Source of the DNA: Oasisia sp. SBJ-2009
Taxonomy: Eukaryota > Annelida > Polychaeta > Sabellida > Siboglinidae
Length of the DNA stretch: 64,000 bases
Direction: 5' to 3'
Assembly: GCA_964017155.1 (NCBI GenBank)
Contig: OZ024860.1
Location: 50,083,583 to 50,147,582 of the forward strand
Below, piece by piece: positions 1 through 13,218 of this stretch. Within the stretch, counting starts at the first letter, position 1; every line of letters starts with the position of its first letter. The translations under genes and the position numbers were made by a program. The notes under the pieces were generated by a model that was not told the DNA's origin, ran no database searches, and was given only the letters and a program-made list of their open reading frames with translations.

Positions 1-652
1 TCATTGATATATATTAAGAATAAAATAGGTCCCAATACTGATCCTTGCGGTACTTCACTCAAAACAGATTTCCAATTTGAAACCTCCCCATCAACTACTA
101 CTCCTTGTCTTCTATCAATAAGCCATTTTTCTATCCAGTTAATCATACCATTTCCTATGCCATGGGACTTTAGTTTAAGTAGTAATCTTTGGTGTGGCAC
201 TTTGTCACAGGCTTTTTTAAAATCTAAGTAGATTATATCTACTGGTAATCCCTCATCTACCCACTTTGTCACATCTTCCAAAAAACATAACATATTTGTT
301 AAGCATGACCTCGCTTTTAAAAACCCATGTTGAGATGTGTTTATCAATTTAGTTTTAATAAGAAAATCAACCAAGTGATCTTTAATTAGTCTTTCTAATA
401 GTTTGCAAATCACCGATGTTAAACTCACTGGTCTATAGTTATCTGACTTGTTTCTTGAACCATTTTTAAATAATGGTATAATGTTTGCTTATTTCCATTC
501 TAATGGAACTATTCCCTCCTCTAATGACAAATTGAACATTGTCGCAACCGGTATGCTGATTTGATCTACAATTTCCAGCAGTAATTTGGGAGGAATCCCA
601 TCCACTCCTGGTGATTTATTATCCTTCATATATCTTATTTTCATAGCTACCA
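1..652 (-). pseudogene. Reverse transcriptase fragment of CR1-like LINE, copy 0
   Basis: On the minus strand this encodes the start of a non-LTR reverse transcriptase, including the NYRPVSLTS block, motif A (IIYLDFKKA) and the region around motif B, then runs off the window. It is broken: a TAA replaces a Glu codon at 489-491, motif A reads DFKKACD where the other copies have DFKKAFD, and the SGVPQGS block reads SEVPQGS. No endonuclease is present because the element is 5'-truncated. Clearly a dead copy. Confidence 0.88.
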
Positions 653-712
653 TTTTTGGGGTCACAGTTAGTTGTCCTAAATAGTCACACTCTCTCCCTT
701 CGAACTTAGTAT
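1..712 (-). mobile_element. CR1-like LINE insertion, copy 0 (cut by window edge)
   Basis: The 5' part of the same antisense LINE seen complete in monomers 2, 3, 4, 11 and 12. The right junction (CTTAGTAT then ATGATATG) is the same as in the other copies. The 3' half lies outside the window. Confidence 0.9.
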
Positions 713-1088
713 ATGATATGTATATACCACTATTCGATGAGTTGTCTCAATGTCTCAAGCAGCTTTCCACCTATGCCTAGGCAAATAGAAATCTGGACAG
801 TATCTAATTTAACATTCGTACTGCTGAGCTTCAAACTACTACACTCAACGACAGAAGTTCCCTTCACTGTGTTGGCAATCTACTCTCTGCGATCTAGAAC
901 TCTAACACGTGTTAACGGCGACGCCACGAAGGCTGCATGCAGACTGCGCAAAGATGTATCTGAAGCATTATATGCCATTCCAAGCGATACAAGACGTTCG
1001 TCCGCATACAGATTTACTATGTAGTGTAATTCTCTATGTAGGATGTACACCGTGTGTAGCTAGCTCAACATCAATGAGTATATGATGC

Positions 1089-3541
1089 GACCATTGCCTG
1101 TTAGTTGCTTTGTGGTTTCGTTTTCATATTGATCTGGCGACATGTCTGCTCTTTGGTTTCAGGTCTTCCTATTTGAGTCCGAAGTGTGAGCAGCGACACA
1201 GACCCTCTGCGAATGCGACGCGCGAGTAGTGGTGAACCCCTCGCAAGTCTAGTATATAATTTCGTCGTTGTCTGGGTAGCTTGGAACAACCTTTGTTTTC
1301 TCGTATGGCTCTTCGCCATCAATGTTATGTCTAGCTTTTCGCGTTACCTGTTTATCGGCATAGCGCTCAAGACATGGCCAAAGAGCTGGCCTGTTGGCAC
1401 TGATCACTGTAGCATATGCTATTGTTTCCAAGGCAATATACCAACATATGTATTCGATCTCCGTCACTACCTAGATACAAATCTGCGTGCCGAGAAACGT
1501 GTGACTGCAATAAATATTGGTCTCAAAACATCGAGTGATCTCTACACTTGTCTTAGAAGGAAGACATGTCAAATGCGTACCCTTGAGTTACACCATTGCA
1601 AAGAATAAGGCACTTGTGTAGGTTGGGTTTGTATGCTGATTCCTAAGTATGCTGTTTCCAGTCGAGATGAATGCGTTGTGCTGGCTGTCGTGACGGTCAA
1701 AGAATCATCAACTCAACTGTATTGAGTGGGTGTATGTGTTCATGCGAGAATGTGTGTGGCATTCGCCGCGCGAATGGTGTATCAATATCAATGTTAAGAT
1801 ACTTTCCGCGGTGCGATCTCGGCCTCTTACACAAGTTTCGTTTCATGTGCATTATTTTGCATCATATTTTGACATTACTTCCCTTGAAATACATCATATA
1901 GCGTGAACAATAGCTCGATCAATCTTCTGAGTAAAACGTTTCGATTGTGAGAACTGCAACAGCAAAACTAATGTCCACTCGCACTAGCTGTGATACCTAT
2001 ATCGATATCATGCTATCGCTGATTTAATTCTCCCAGTGATCGGCCTACATTATCATCTACCTCAACATGTTATATAAATAAAATAAATTGATAACAACTA
2101 GGCTTCACCCACTGTCGAAAGACTGTTCCGCGTCGCCAGTCTTCACATCATCGGGCCTGGTCTGTCAATAATGCTGTCAGAAGTCTTCGGCCATGTGTCG
2201 CTGTATCTTCAACGGGGGCAGACACCTAAGAAAAAACAATAACAGAGCATTACAATGTGCACGGTATCTAAGAAAATTGGAACCAGCAGGCTCAATTCTT
2301 ACATATGCCCACATTCCTTCACCCCACTGGCGTCAAAGACGCAAATCCCACGGCGATGCGGTCGAGATTACACTAAAGAAACTGGCATATGTCGCCAGCA
2401 TCCGGCTGCGCGGCACAGTAATGGCGGGAAACCGGAAGACGCGCCACAACAATACTGTGTCGTCACGACAATACGGTAGACGCGCCATTTACGTTCCTGG
2501 CAACGTCATATTTCAAGATGGCGACGCCTTTGATCTAGGCAAACTGGGGAGGGGGGGGCGCTTTCTTCCACTTTCTACTTCGTTCTTTCAATGTTTTACT
2601 TGCGCTAGCCTATTTCTCAATAAGATACACACAGACCGGAAGACGCGCCACAACAATTCTGTGTCGTCACGACAATACGGTAGACGCGCCATTTACGTTC
2701 CTGGCGATGTCAGATTTCAAGATGGCGACGCCTTTGATCTAGGCAAACTGGGGAGGGGGGGGGGCGCGCTTTCTTCCACTTTCTACTTCGTTCTTTCAAT
2801 GTTTTACTTGCGCTAGCCTATTTCTCAATAAGGTACACACATAGGACTACAGTTGTATTATGGTACAACGGCCTGTGCGACAATCGGGTACTTTTTATGC
2901 ACGATGCAATTTAATTTGCGTGGCGTACAACACCGATTATATTCAACAATGTCAGACTCTCTCCACTGATTTTTAGACCAAATATATCAGGCCTGTTGCG
3001 TTCGCGCGTATTAAAACCACTACACTACCCTATCCGCGCCTCTCGTAATGAAGTTTCATACGTAGGAGCAATTGAGGTTGGCTTGCATTCAACGCAAGTG
3101 CCTAATTCTTGTCGGAAATGGAACAGAATATTCATATTCTTGTTCTCATTCACAGTACACTGTATATGATACGTATATACCACTATTCGATGAGTTGTCA
3201 CAATGTCTCAAGCAGCTTTCCACCTATGCCTAGGCAAATAGAAGTCTGGACAGTATCTAATTTAACATTCGTACTGCTGAGCTTCAAACTACTACACTCA
3301 ACGACAGAAGTTCCCCTCATTGTGTTGGCAATCTACTCTCTGCGATCTGGAACTCTAAAACGTGTTAACGGCGACGCCACGAGGGCTGTATGCAGGCTGC
3401 GCAAAGATGTATCTGAAGCATTATATGACCTTCAAAGCGATACAAGACGTTTGCTCGCATACAGATTTACTCTGTAGTGTAATACTCTATGTAGGATGTA
3501 CACTGTGTGTAGCTAGCTCAACATCAATGATTATATGATGC
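1089..3541. repeat. Monomer 1, 2453 bp, A/B' recombinant with 204 bp internal duplication
   Basis: No LINE insertion. It is ~204 bp longer than other uninterrupted monomers because 2431-2634 is repeated as 2635-2838. The left duplicate carries type-A variants (GTCATATTTC, AAGATACAC) and the right duplicate plus the downstream part carry type-B variants (GTCAGATTTC, AAGGTACAC, ACACCGATTATATTC). This is what a misaligned crossover between two monomer types would leave. Confidence 0.93.
2431..2838 (+). repeat. Direct duplication of 204 bp (two tandem copies)
   Basis: Copy one is 2431-2634 and copy two about 2635-2838. Each starts at ACCGGAAGACGCGCC, includes the CRE-like and YY1-like sites and the G-run, and ends near the ACACACA after CAATAAG. 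The copies differ at several positions that separate monomer types A and B. Confidence 0.92.
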
Positions 3542-5408
3542 GACCATTGCCTGTTAGTTGCTTTGGGGTTTCGTTTTCATATTGAACTGGCGACATGTCT
3601 GCTCTTTGGTTTCAGGTCTTCCTATTTTAGTCCGAAGTGTGAGCAGCGACACAGACCCTCTGAGAATGCGACGCGCGAGTAGTGGTGAACGCCACGCATG
3701 TCTAGTATATAATTTCGTCGTTGTCTGGGTAGCTTGGAACAACCTTTGTTTTCTCGTATGGCTCTTCGCCATCAATGTTATGTCTAGCATTTCGCGTTAC
3801 CTGTTTGTCGGCATAGCGCTGAAGACATGGCCAAAGAGCTGGCCTGTTGGCACTGATCACTGTAGCGTATGCTATTGTTTCCAAGGCAATATACCAACAT
3901 ATGTATTCGATCTCCGTCACTACCTAGATACAAATCTGCGTGCCGAGAAACGTGTGACTGCAATAAATATTGGTCTCAAAACATCGAGTGATATTTACAC
4001 TTGTCTTAGAAGGAAAACATGTCAAATGCGTATCCTTGAGTTACACTATCGCAAAGAATGAGGCACTTGTGTAGGTTGGTTTTGCATGCTGGTTCCTAAG
4101 TATGCTGTTTCCAGTCGAGATGAATCCGTTGTGCTGGCTGTCGTGACGGTCAAAGAATCATCAACTCAACTGTATTGAGTAGGTGTATGTGTTCATGCGA
4201 GAATGTGTGTGGCATTCGCCGCGCGAATGGTGTATCAATATCAATGTTAAGATACTTTCCGCGGTGCGATCTCGGCCTGTTACACAAGTTTCGTTTCATG
4301 TGCATTATTTTGCATCATATTTTGACATTACTTCCCTTGAAATACATCATATAGCGTGAACAATAGCTCGACCAATCTTCTGAGTAAAACGTTTCGATTG
4401 TGAGAACTGCAACAGCAAAACTAATGTCCACTCGCACTAGCTGTGATACCTATATCGATCTCATGCTATCGCTGATTTAATTCTCCCAGTGATCGGCCTA
4501 CATTATCATCTACCTCAACATGTTATATAAATAAAATAAATTGATAACAACTAGGCTTCACCCACTGTCGAATGACTGTTCCGCGTCGCCAGTCTTCACA
4601 TCATCGGGCCTGGTCTGTCAATAATGCTGTCAGAAATCTTCGGCCATGTGTCGCTGTATCTTCAACGGGGGCAGACACCTAAGAAAAAACAATAACAGAG
4701 CATTACAATGTACACGGTGTCTAAGAAAATTGGAACCAGCAGGCTCAATTCTTACATATGCCCACATTCCTTCACCCCACTGGCGTCAAAGACGCAAATC
4801 CCACCGCGATGCGGTCGAGATTACACTAAAGAAACTGGCAAATGTCGCCAGCATCCGGCTGCGCGGCACAGTAATGGCGGCAAACCGGAAGACGCGCCAC
4901 AACAATACTGTGTCGTCACGACAATACGGTAGACGCGCCATTTACGTTCCTGGCAAGGTCATATTTCAAGATGGCGACGCCTTTGATCTAGGCAAACTGG
5001 GGGGGGGGGCACTTTCTTCCACTTTCTACTTCGTTCTTTCAATGTTTTACTTGCGCTAGCCTATTTCTCAATAAGATACACACATAGGACTACAGTTGTA
5101 TTATGGCACAACGGCCTGTGCGACATTCGGGTACTTTTTATGCACGATGCAAGTCAATGTGCGTGGTGTATAATACCGATAAGATTCAACAATGTCAGAT
5201 TCTCTCCACTGATTTCTAGACCAAATATATCAGGCCTGTTGCGTTCGCGCGTATTAAAACCACTACACTACCCTACCCGCGCCTCTCGTAATGAAGTTTC
5301 AAACGTAGGAGGAATTGAGGTTGGCTTGCATTCTACGCAAGTGTCTAATTCTTGTCGGAAATGGAACAGAATATTCATATTCTTGTTCTCATTCACAGTA
5401 CACTGTAT

Positions 5409-7065
5409 AGATTTAACAAGATTTAACAAGATTGCCACCTAGAGAATCAACTCTAGATGGCAGGTGGACAAGGAAGCCGTTTGGCTTATCGAGAGTCCAA
5501 CCTATCTATCTAAGTATACCCCGCCTGTCTTAGGTGTATGTCACTTTTATTTTTAAATATATTAACACTACTAGCACCTACACAATCAGCTGATAATATG
5601 TTCCATTCGTTTACTATTCTTTGTGAAAATGAAAATTGTCTAATATCTAGTCTACACTGCTTCTTTGGTAATGTAACTCCATGTCCTCTAGTCCTTCTAT
5701 CTTCACTGACCGTGAAAAAAATATTTCTGTCAATATTTTCATACCCATTCAATATTTTAAGAACCTCAATCTGATCTCCTCTCAATCTTCTGGTTTCTAA
5801 TGTTGTTAGACCACATTCCTTTAGACGCATTTCATAACTAATATTCCTGAGTTTTGGTATCATTTTTGTTGCTCTCCTTTGTACTCTTTCTAGCATATCA
5901 ATATCCTTCTTGCGATATGGCCTCCATGCTTGTATACAATATTCTAAATGAGGCCTAACTATTGTTTTATAAAGCGGTATTATTAGTTATTTTTCTTTGT
6001 ACACTATATTTCGCCTAATTAATCCAAGAATTTGGTTTCCCTTCGCTGCTGCAATTCCACACTGCTCTGATACCTTCATGTCAGCACTAATGGTTAACCC
6101 TAAGTCCTTTTCCTTTACAGTAGTATTTAGTACACTACCACCCATTGTATATTGTGCATTTTCATTCCCATGTCCTGTCTGGAGGCACTTACACTTTCCA
6201 AAGTTAAACAGCATTTGCCATTTCTCAGACCATTCTATCAACTTATTAAGATCATCTTGTAAATGCTGTCTATCTGCATCACTTTTAATTTTCCTAAACA
6301 CTTTTGTGTCATCCGCAAACTTCAACACCTTGCTTGTTATGTCATCATCCAAATCATTGATATATATTAAGAATAAAATAGGTCCCAATACTGATCCTTG
6401 CGGTACTCCACTCAAAACAGATTTCCAATTTGAAACCTCCCCATCAACTACTACTCCTTGTCTTCTATCAATAAGCCATTTTTCTATCCAGTTAATCATA
6501 CCATTTCCTATGCCATGGGCCTTTAGTTTAAGTAGTAATCTTTGGTGTGGCACTTTGTCAAAGGCTTTTTTAAAATCTAAGTAGATTATATCTACTGGTA
6601 ATCCCTCATCTACCCACTTTGTCACATCTTCCAAAAAACATAACATATTTGTTAAGCATGACCTCGCTTTTAAAAACCCATGTTGAGATGTGTTTATCAA
6701 TTTATTTTTAATAAGAAAATCAACCAAGTGATCTTTAATTAGTCTTTCTAATAGATTGCAAATCACCGATGTTAAACTCACTGGTCTATAGTTATCTGAC
6801 TTGTTTCTTGAACCATTTTTAAATAATGGTATAATGTTTGCTTCTTTCCATTCTAATGGAACTATTCCCTCCTCTAATGACAAATTGAACATTGTCGCAA
6901 GCGGTATGCTGATTTGATCTACAATTTCCAGCAGTAATTTGGGAGGAATCCCATCCACTCCTGGTGATTTATTATCCTTCATATCTCTTATTTTCATAGC
7001 TACCATTTTTGGGGTTACAGTTAGTTGTCCTAAATAGTCACACTCTCTCCCTTCGAACTTAGTAT
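5409..7065 (-). mobile_element. CR1-like LINE insertion, copy 1 (5'-truncated)
   Basis: Uninserted monomers read CACTGTATATGATA; here LINE sequence lies between CACTGTAT and ATGATACG, consistent with a 4 bp GTAT target duplication. On its own (minus) strand the element is 5'-truncated just before the reverse transcriptase and ends in two copies of a 10-mer (CTTGTTAAAT), the short 3' repeat expected of CR1/L2-type LINEs. Superfamily is Jockey-like; exact clade (CR1, Crack or Rex1) is not settled by eye. Confidence 0.92.
5510..7006 (-). pseudogene. Reverse transcriptase of CR1-like LINE, copy 1 (stop codon)
   Basis: The minus-strand frame encodes, in order, RT finger and palm blocks (NKSPGVDGIPP, NYRPVSLTS), motif A (YLDFKKAFD), motif B (SGVPQGSVLGP), catalytic motif C (FADDTKVF) and the C-terminal domain characteristic of this family (GLTTLETRRLRGDQ, then SFSQRIVNEWN). 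RT normally copies the element's RNA onto nicked DNA. A TAA at 5987-5989, from a Glu codon in the other copies, splits the frame. The 7-A run keeps the tail in frame here, unlike copies 2-4. The endonuclease is absent through 5' truncation. Confidence 0.9.
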
Positions 7066-9314
7066 ATGATACGTATATACCACTATTTGATGAGTTGTCT
7101 CAATGTCTCAAGCAGCTTTCCACCTATGCCTAGGCAAATAGAAGTCTGGACAGTATCTAACTTAACATTCGTACTGCTGAGCTTCAAACTACTACACTCA
7201 ACGACATAAGTTCCCTTCATTGTGTTGGCAATCTACTCTCTGCGATCTGGAACTCTAAAACGTGTTAACGGCGACGCCACGAGGGCTGTATGCAGGCTGC
7301 GCAAAGATGTATCTGAAGCATTATATGCCATTCCTAGCGATACAAGACGTTCGTTCGCATACAGATTTACTCTGTAGTGTAATACTCTATGTAGGATGTA
7401 CACTGTGTGTAGCTAGCTCAACATCAATGATTATATGATGCGACCATTGCCTGTTAGTTGCTTTGGGGTTTCGTTTTCATATTGAACTGGCGACATGTCT
7501 GCTCTTTGGTTTCAGGTCTTCCTATTTTAGTCCGAAGTGTGAGCAGCGACACAGACCCTCTGAGAATGCGACGCGCGAGTAGTGGTGAACGCCACGCATG
7601 TCTAGTATATAATTTCGTCGTTGTCTGGGTAGCTTGGAACAACCTTTGTTTTCTCGTATGGCTCTTCGCCATCAATGTTATGTCTAGCTTTTCGCGTTAC
7701 CTGTTTGTCGGCATAGCGCTGAAGACATGGCCAAAGAGCTGGCCTGTTGGCACTGATCACTGTCGCGTATGCTATTGTTTCCAAGGCAATATACCAACAT
7801 ATGTATTCGATCTCCGTCACTACCTAGATACAAATCTGCGTGCCGAGAAACGTGTGACTGCAATAAATATTGGTCTCAAAACATCGAGTGATATTTACAC
7901 TTGTCTTAGAAGGAAAACATGTCAAATGCGTATTCTTGAGTTACACTATCGCAAATAATGAGGCACTTGTGTAAGTTGGTTTTGCATGCTGGTTCCTAAG
8001 TATGCTGTTTCCAGTCGAGATGAATGCGTTGTGCTGGCTGTCGTGACGGTCAAAGAATCATCAAATCAACTGTATTGAGTGGGTGTATGTGTGCATGCGA
8101 GAATGTGTGTGGCATTCGCCGCGCGAATGGTGCTGATGGATATCAATGTTAAGATACTTTCCGCGGTGCGATCTCGGCCTCTTACACAAGTTTCGTTTCA
8201 TGTGCATTATTTTGCATCATATTTTGACATTACTTCCCTTGAAATACATCATATAGCGTGAACAATAGCTCGATCAATCTTCTGAGTAAAACGTTTCGAT
8301 TGTGAGAACTGCAACAGCAAAACTAATGTCCACTCGCACTAGCTGTGATACCTATATCGATCTCATGCTATCGCTGATTTAATTCTCCCAGTGATCGGCC
8401 TACATTATCATCTACCTCAACATGTTATATAAATAAAATAAATTGATAACAACTAGGCTTCACCCACTGTCGAATGACTGTTCCGCGTCGCCAGTCTTCA
8501 CATCATCGGGCCTGGTCTGTCAATAATGCTGTCAGAAGTCTTCGGCCATGTGTCGCTGTATCTTCAACGGGGGCAGACACCTAAGAAAAAACAATAACAG
8601 AGCATTACAATGTACACGGTGTCTAAGAAAATTGGAACCAGCAGGCTCAATTCTTACATATGCCCACATTCCTTCACCCCACTGGCGTCAAAGACGCAAA
8701 TCCCACCGCGATGCGGTCGAGATTACACTAAAGAAACTGGCATATGTCGCCAGCATCCGGCTGCGCGGCACAGTAATGGCGGCAAACCGGAAGACGCGCC
8801 ACAACAATACTGTGTCGTCACGACAATACGGTAGACGCGCCATTTACGTTCCTGGCAACGTCATATTTCAAGATGGCGACGCCTTTGATCTAGGCAAACT
8901 GGGGAGGGGGGGGGGCGCTTTCTTCCACTTTCTACTTCGTTCTTTCAATGTTTTACTTGCGCTAGCCTATTTCTCAATAAGATACACACATAGGACTACA
9001 GTTGTATTATGGCACAACGGCCTGTGCGACATTCGGGTACTTTTTATGCACGATGCAAGTCAATGTGCGTGGTGTATAATACCGATAAGATTCAACAATG
9101 TCAGATTCTCTCCACTGATTTTTAGACCAAATATATCAGGCCTGTTGCGTTCGCGCGTATTAAAACCACTACACTACCCTACCCGCGCCTCTCGTAATGA
9201 ATTTTCAAACGTAGGAGCAATTGAGGTTGGCTTGCATTCTACGCAAGTGTCTAATTCTTGTCGGAAATGGAACAGAATATTCATATTCTTGTTCTCATTC
9301 ACAGTACACTGTAT

Positions 9315-10972
9315 AGATTTAACAAGATTTAACAAGATTGCCACCTACAGAATCAACTCTAGATGGCAGGTGGACAAGGAAGCCGTTTGGCTTATCGAGA
9401 GTCCAACCTATCTATCTAAGTATACCCCGCCTGTCTTAGGTGTATGTCAATTTTATTTTTGAATATATTAACACTACTAGCACATACACAATCAGTTGAT
9501 AATGTGTTCCATTCGTTTACTATTCTTTGTGAAAATGAAAATTGTCTAATATCTAGTCTACACCGCTTCTTTGCTAATGTAACTCCATGTCCTCTAGTCC
9601 TTCTATCTTCCTTGACCGTGAAAAAAAATATTTCTGTCAATATTTTCATACCCATTCAATATTTTAAGAACCTCAAACTGATCTCCTCTCAATCTTCTGG
9701 TTTCTAATGTTGTTAGACCACATTCCTTTAGACGCATTTCATAACTAATATTCCTGAGTTTTGGTATCATTTTTGTTGCTCTCCTTTGTACTCTTTCTAG
9801 CATATCAATATCCTTCTTGCGATATGGCCTCCATGCTTGTATACAATATTCTAAATGAGGCCTAACTATTGTTTTATAAAGCGGTATTATTAGTTCTTTT
9901 TCTTTGTACACTATATTTCGCCTAATTAATCCAAGAATTTGGTTTCCCTTCGCTGCTGCAATTCCACACTGCTCTGATACCTTCATGTCAGCACTAATGG
10001 TTAACCCTAAGTCCTTTTCCTTTACAGTAGTATTTAGTACACTACCACCCATTGTATATTGTGCATTTTTATTCCCATGTCCTGTCTGGAGGCACTTACA
10101 CTTTCCAAAGTTAAACAGCATTTGCCATTTCTCAGACCATTCTATCAACTTATTAAGATCATCTTGTAAATGCTGTCTATCTGCATCACTTTTAATTTTC
10201 CTAAACACTTTTGTGTCATCCGCAAACTTCAACACCTTGCTTGTTATGTCATCATCCAAATCATTGATATATATTAAGAATAAAATAGGTCCCAATACTG
10301 ATCCTTGCGGTACTCCACTCAAAACAGATTTCCAATTTGAAACCTCCCCATCAACTACTACTCCTTGTCTTCTATCAATAAGCCATTTTTCTATCCAGTT
10401 AATCATACCATTTCCTATGCCATGGGCCTTTAGTTTAAGTAGTAATCTTTGGTGTGGCACTTTGTCAAAGGCTTTTTTAAAATCTAAGTAGATTATATCT
10501 ACTGGTAATCCCTCATCTACCCACTTTGTCACATCTTCCAAAAAACATAACATATTTGTTAAGCATGACCTCGCTTTTAAAAACCCATGTTGAGATGTGT
10601 TTATCAATTTATTTTTAATAAGAAAATCAACCAAGTGATCTTTAATTAGTCTTTCTAATAGATTGCAAATCACCGATGTTAAACTCACTGGTCTATAGTT
10701 ATCTGACTTGTTTCTTGAACCATTTTTAAATAATGGTATAATGTTTGCTTCTTTCCATTCTAATGGAACTATTCCCTCCTCTAATGACAAATTGAACATT
10801 GTCGCAAGCGGTATGCTGATTTGATCTACAATTTCCAGCAGTAATTTGGGAGGAATCCCATCCACTCCTGGTGATTTATTATCCTTCATATCTCTTATTT
10901 TCATAGCTACCATTTTTGGGGTTACAGTTAGTTGTCCTAAATAGTCACACTCTCTCCCTTCGAACTTAGTAT
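9315..10972 (-). mobile_element. CR1-like LINE insertion, copy 2 (5'-truncated)
   Basis: Same insertion point, orientation, 5' truncation point and 3' tandem 10-mer as copy 1, so it descends from the same integration event. Confidence 0.92.
9416..10913 (-). pseudogene. Reverse transcriptase of CR1-like LINE, copy 2 (one frameshift)
   Basis: The best-preserved RT of the series: about 430 codons are open from the first Met at 10913 through motifs A (DFKKAFD), B (GVPQGSVLGP) and C (FADD) into the C-terminal domain. The frame is lost only at an 8-A run near 9620 (7 A in copies 1 and 5), after which the C-terminal ~70 codons continue in another frame to about 9416. The upstream endonuclease is missing, so it could not act alone even if repaired. 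Confidence 0.9.
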
Positions 10973-13218
10973 ATGATACGTATATACCACTATTTGATGA
11001 GTTGTCTCAATGTCTCAAGCAGCTTTCCACCTATGCCTAGGCAAATAGAAGTCTGGACAGTATCTAATTTAACATTCGTACTGCTGAGCTTCAAACTACT
11101 ACACTCAACGACATAAGTTCCCTTCATTGTGTTGGCAATCTACTCTCTGCGATCTGGAACTCTAAAACGTGTTAACGGCGACGCCACGAGGGCTGTATGC
11201 AGGCTGCGCAAAGATGTATCTGAAGCATTATATGCCATTCCTAGCGATACAAGACGTTCGTTCGCATACAGATTTACTCTGTAGTGTAATACTCTATGTA
11301 GGATGTACACTGTGTGTAGCTAGCTCAACATCAATGATTATATGATGCGACCATTGCCTGTTAGTTGCTTTGGGGTTTCGTTTTCATATTGAACTGGCGA
11401 CATGTCTGCTCTTTGGTTTCAGGTCTTCCTATTTTAGTCCGAAGTGTGAGCAGCGACACAGACCCTCTGAGAATGCGACGCGCGAGTAGTGGTGAACGCC
11501 ACGCATGTCTAGTATATAATTTCGTCGTTGTCTGGGTAGCTTGGAACAACCTTTGTTTTCTCGTATGGCTCTTCGCCATCAATGTTATGTCTAGCTTTTC
11601 GCGTTACCTGTTTGTCGGCATAGCGCTGAAGACATGGCCAAATAGCTGGCCTGTTGGCACTGATCACTGTCGCGTATGCTATTGTTTCCAAGGCAATATA
11701 CCAACATATGTATTCGATCTCCGTCACTACCTAGATACAAATCTGCGTGCCGAGAAACGTGTGACTGCAATAAATATTGGTCTCAAAACATCGAGTGATA
11801 TTTACACTTGTCTTAGAAGGAAAACATGTCAAATGCGTATCCTTGAGTTACACTATCGCAAAGAATGAGGCACTTGTGTAAGTTGGTTTTGCATGCTGGT
11901 TCCTAAGTATGCTGTTTCCAGTCGAGATGAATGCGTTGTGCTGGCTGTCGTGACGGTCAAAGAATCATCAACTCAACTGTATTGAGTGGGTGTATGTGTG
12001 CATGCGAGAATGTGTGTGGCATTCGCCGCGCGAATGGTGTATCAATATCAATGTCAAGATACTTTCCGCGGTGCGATCTCGGCCTGTTACACAAGTTTCG
12101 TTTCATGTGCATTATTTTGCATCATATTTTGACATTACTTCCCTTGAAATACATCATATAGCGTGAACAATAGCTCGATCAATCTTCTGAGTAAAACGTT
12201 TCGATTGTGAGAACTGCAACAGCAAAACTAATGTCCACTCGCACTAGCTGTGATACCTATATCGATCTCATGCTATCGCTGATTTAATTCTCCCAGTGAT
12301 CGGCCTACATTATCATCTACCTCAACATGTTATATAAATAAAATAACTTGATAACAACTAGGCTTCACCCACTGTCGAATGACTGTTCCGCGTCGCCAGT
12401 CTTCACATCATCGGGCCTGGTCTGTCAATAATGCTGTCAGAAGTCTTCGGCCATGTGTCGCTGTATCTTCAACGGGGGCAGACACCTAAGAAAAAACCAT
12501 AACAGAGCATTACAATGTACACGGTGTCTAAGAAAATTGGAACCAGCAGGCTCAATTCTTACATATGCCCACATTCCTTCACCCCACTGGCGTCAAAGAC
12601 GCAAATCCCACCGCGATGCGGTCGAGATTACACTAAAGAAACTGGCAAATGTCGCCAGCATCCGGCTGCGCGGCACAGTAATGGCGGCAAACCGGAAGAC
12701 GCGCCACAACAATACTGTGTCGTCACGACAATACGGTAGACGCGCCATTTACGTTCCTGGCAACGTCATATTTCAAGATGGCGACGCCTTTGATCTAGGC
12801 AAACTGGGGAGGGGGGGGGCGCTTTCTTCCACTTTCTACTTCGTTCTTTCAATGTTTTACTTGCGCTAGCCTATTTCTCAATAAGATACACACATAGGAC
12901 TACAGTTGTATTATGGCACAACGGCCTGTGCGACATTCGGGTACTTTTTATGCACGATGCAAGTCAATGTGCGTGGTGTATAATACCGATAAGATTCAAC
13001 AATGTCAGATTCTCTCCACTGATTTTTAGACCAAATATATCAGGCCTGTTGCGTTCGCGCGTATTAAAACCACTACACTACCCTACCCGCGCCTCTTGTA
13101 ATGAATTTTCAAACGTAGGAGCAATTGAGGTTGGCTTGCATTCTACGCAAGTGTCTAATTCTTGTCGGAAATGGAACAGAATATTCATATTCTTGTTCTC
13201 ATTCACAGTACACTGTAT

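Larger units (their letters stand above)
1..1088. repeat. Monomer 0 (partial), type A, with CR1-like insertion
   Basis: The right part of a monomer cut by the window edge. Positions 1-712 belong to the inserted LINE; 713-1088 are monomer tail. The tail shares CTAGAACTCTAACACG-type variants with the tails after the insert in monomers 4 and 11, marking a sub-lineage. Confidence 0.93.
3542..7441. repeat. Monomer 2, 3900 bp, type A with CR1-like insertion
   Basis: A monomer of ~2243 bp plus a ~1657 bp LINE at 5409-7065. Type-A markers ACCGATAAGATTC and GTCAGATTCTCTCC lie just left of the insert. The G-run reads CTGGGGGGGGGGCAC without the usual interrupting A. Confidence 0.95.
7442..11348. repeat. 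Monomer 3, 3907 bp, type A with CR1-like insertion
   Basis: Nearly identical to monomer 2 including type-A markers, with the LINE at 9315-10972. It differs from its neighbour by single substitutions and by G-run length. Confidence 0.95.
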
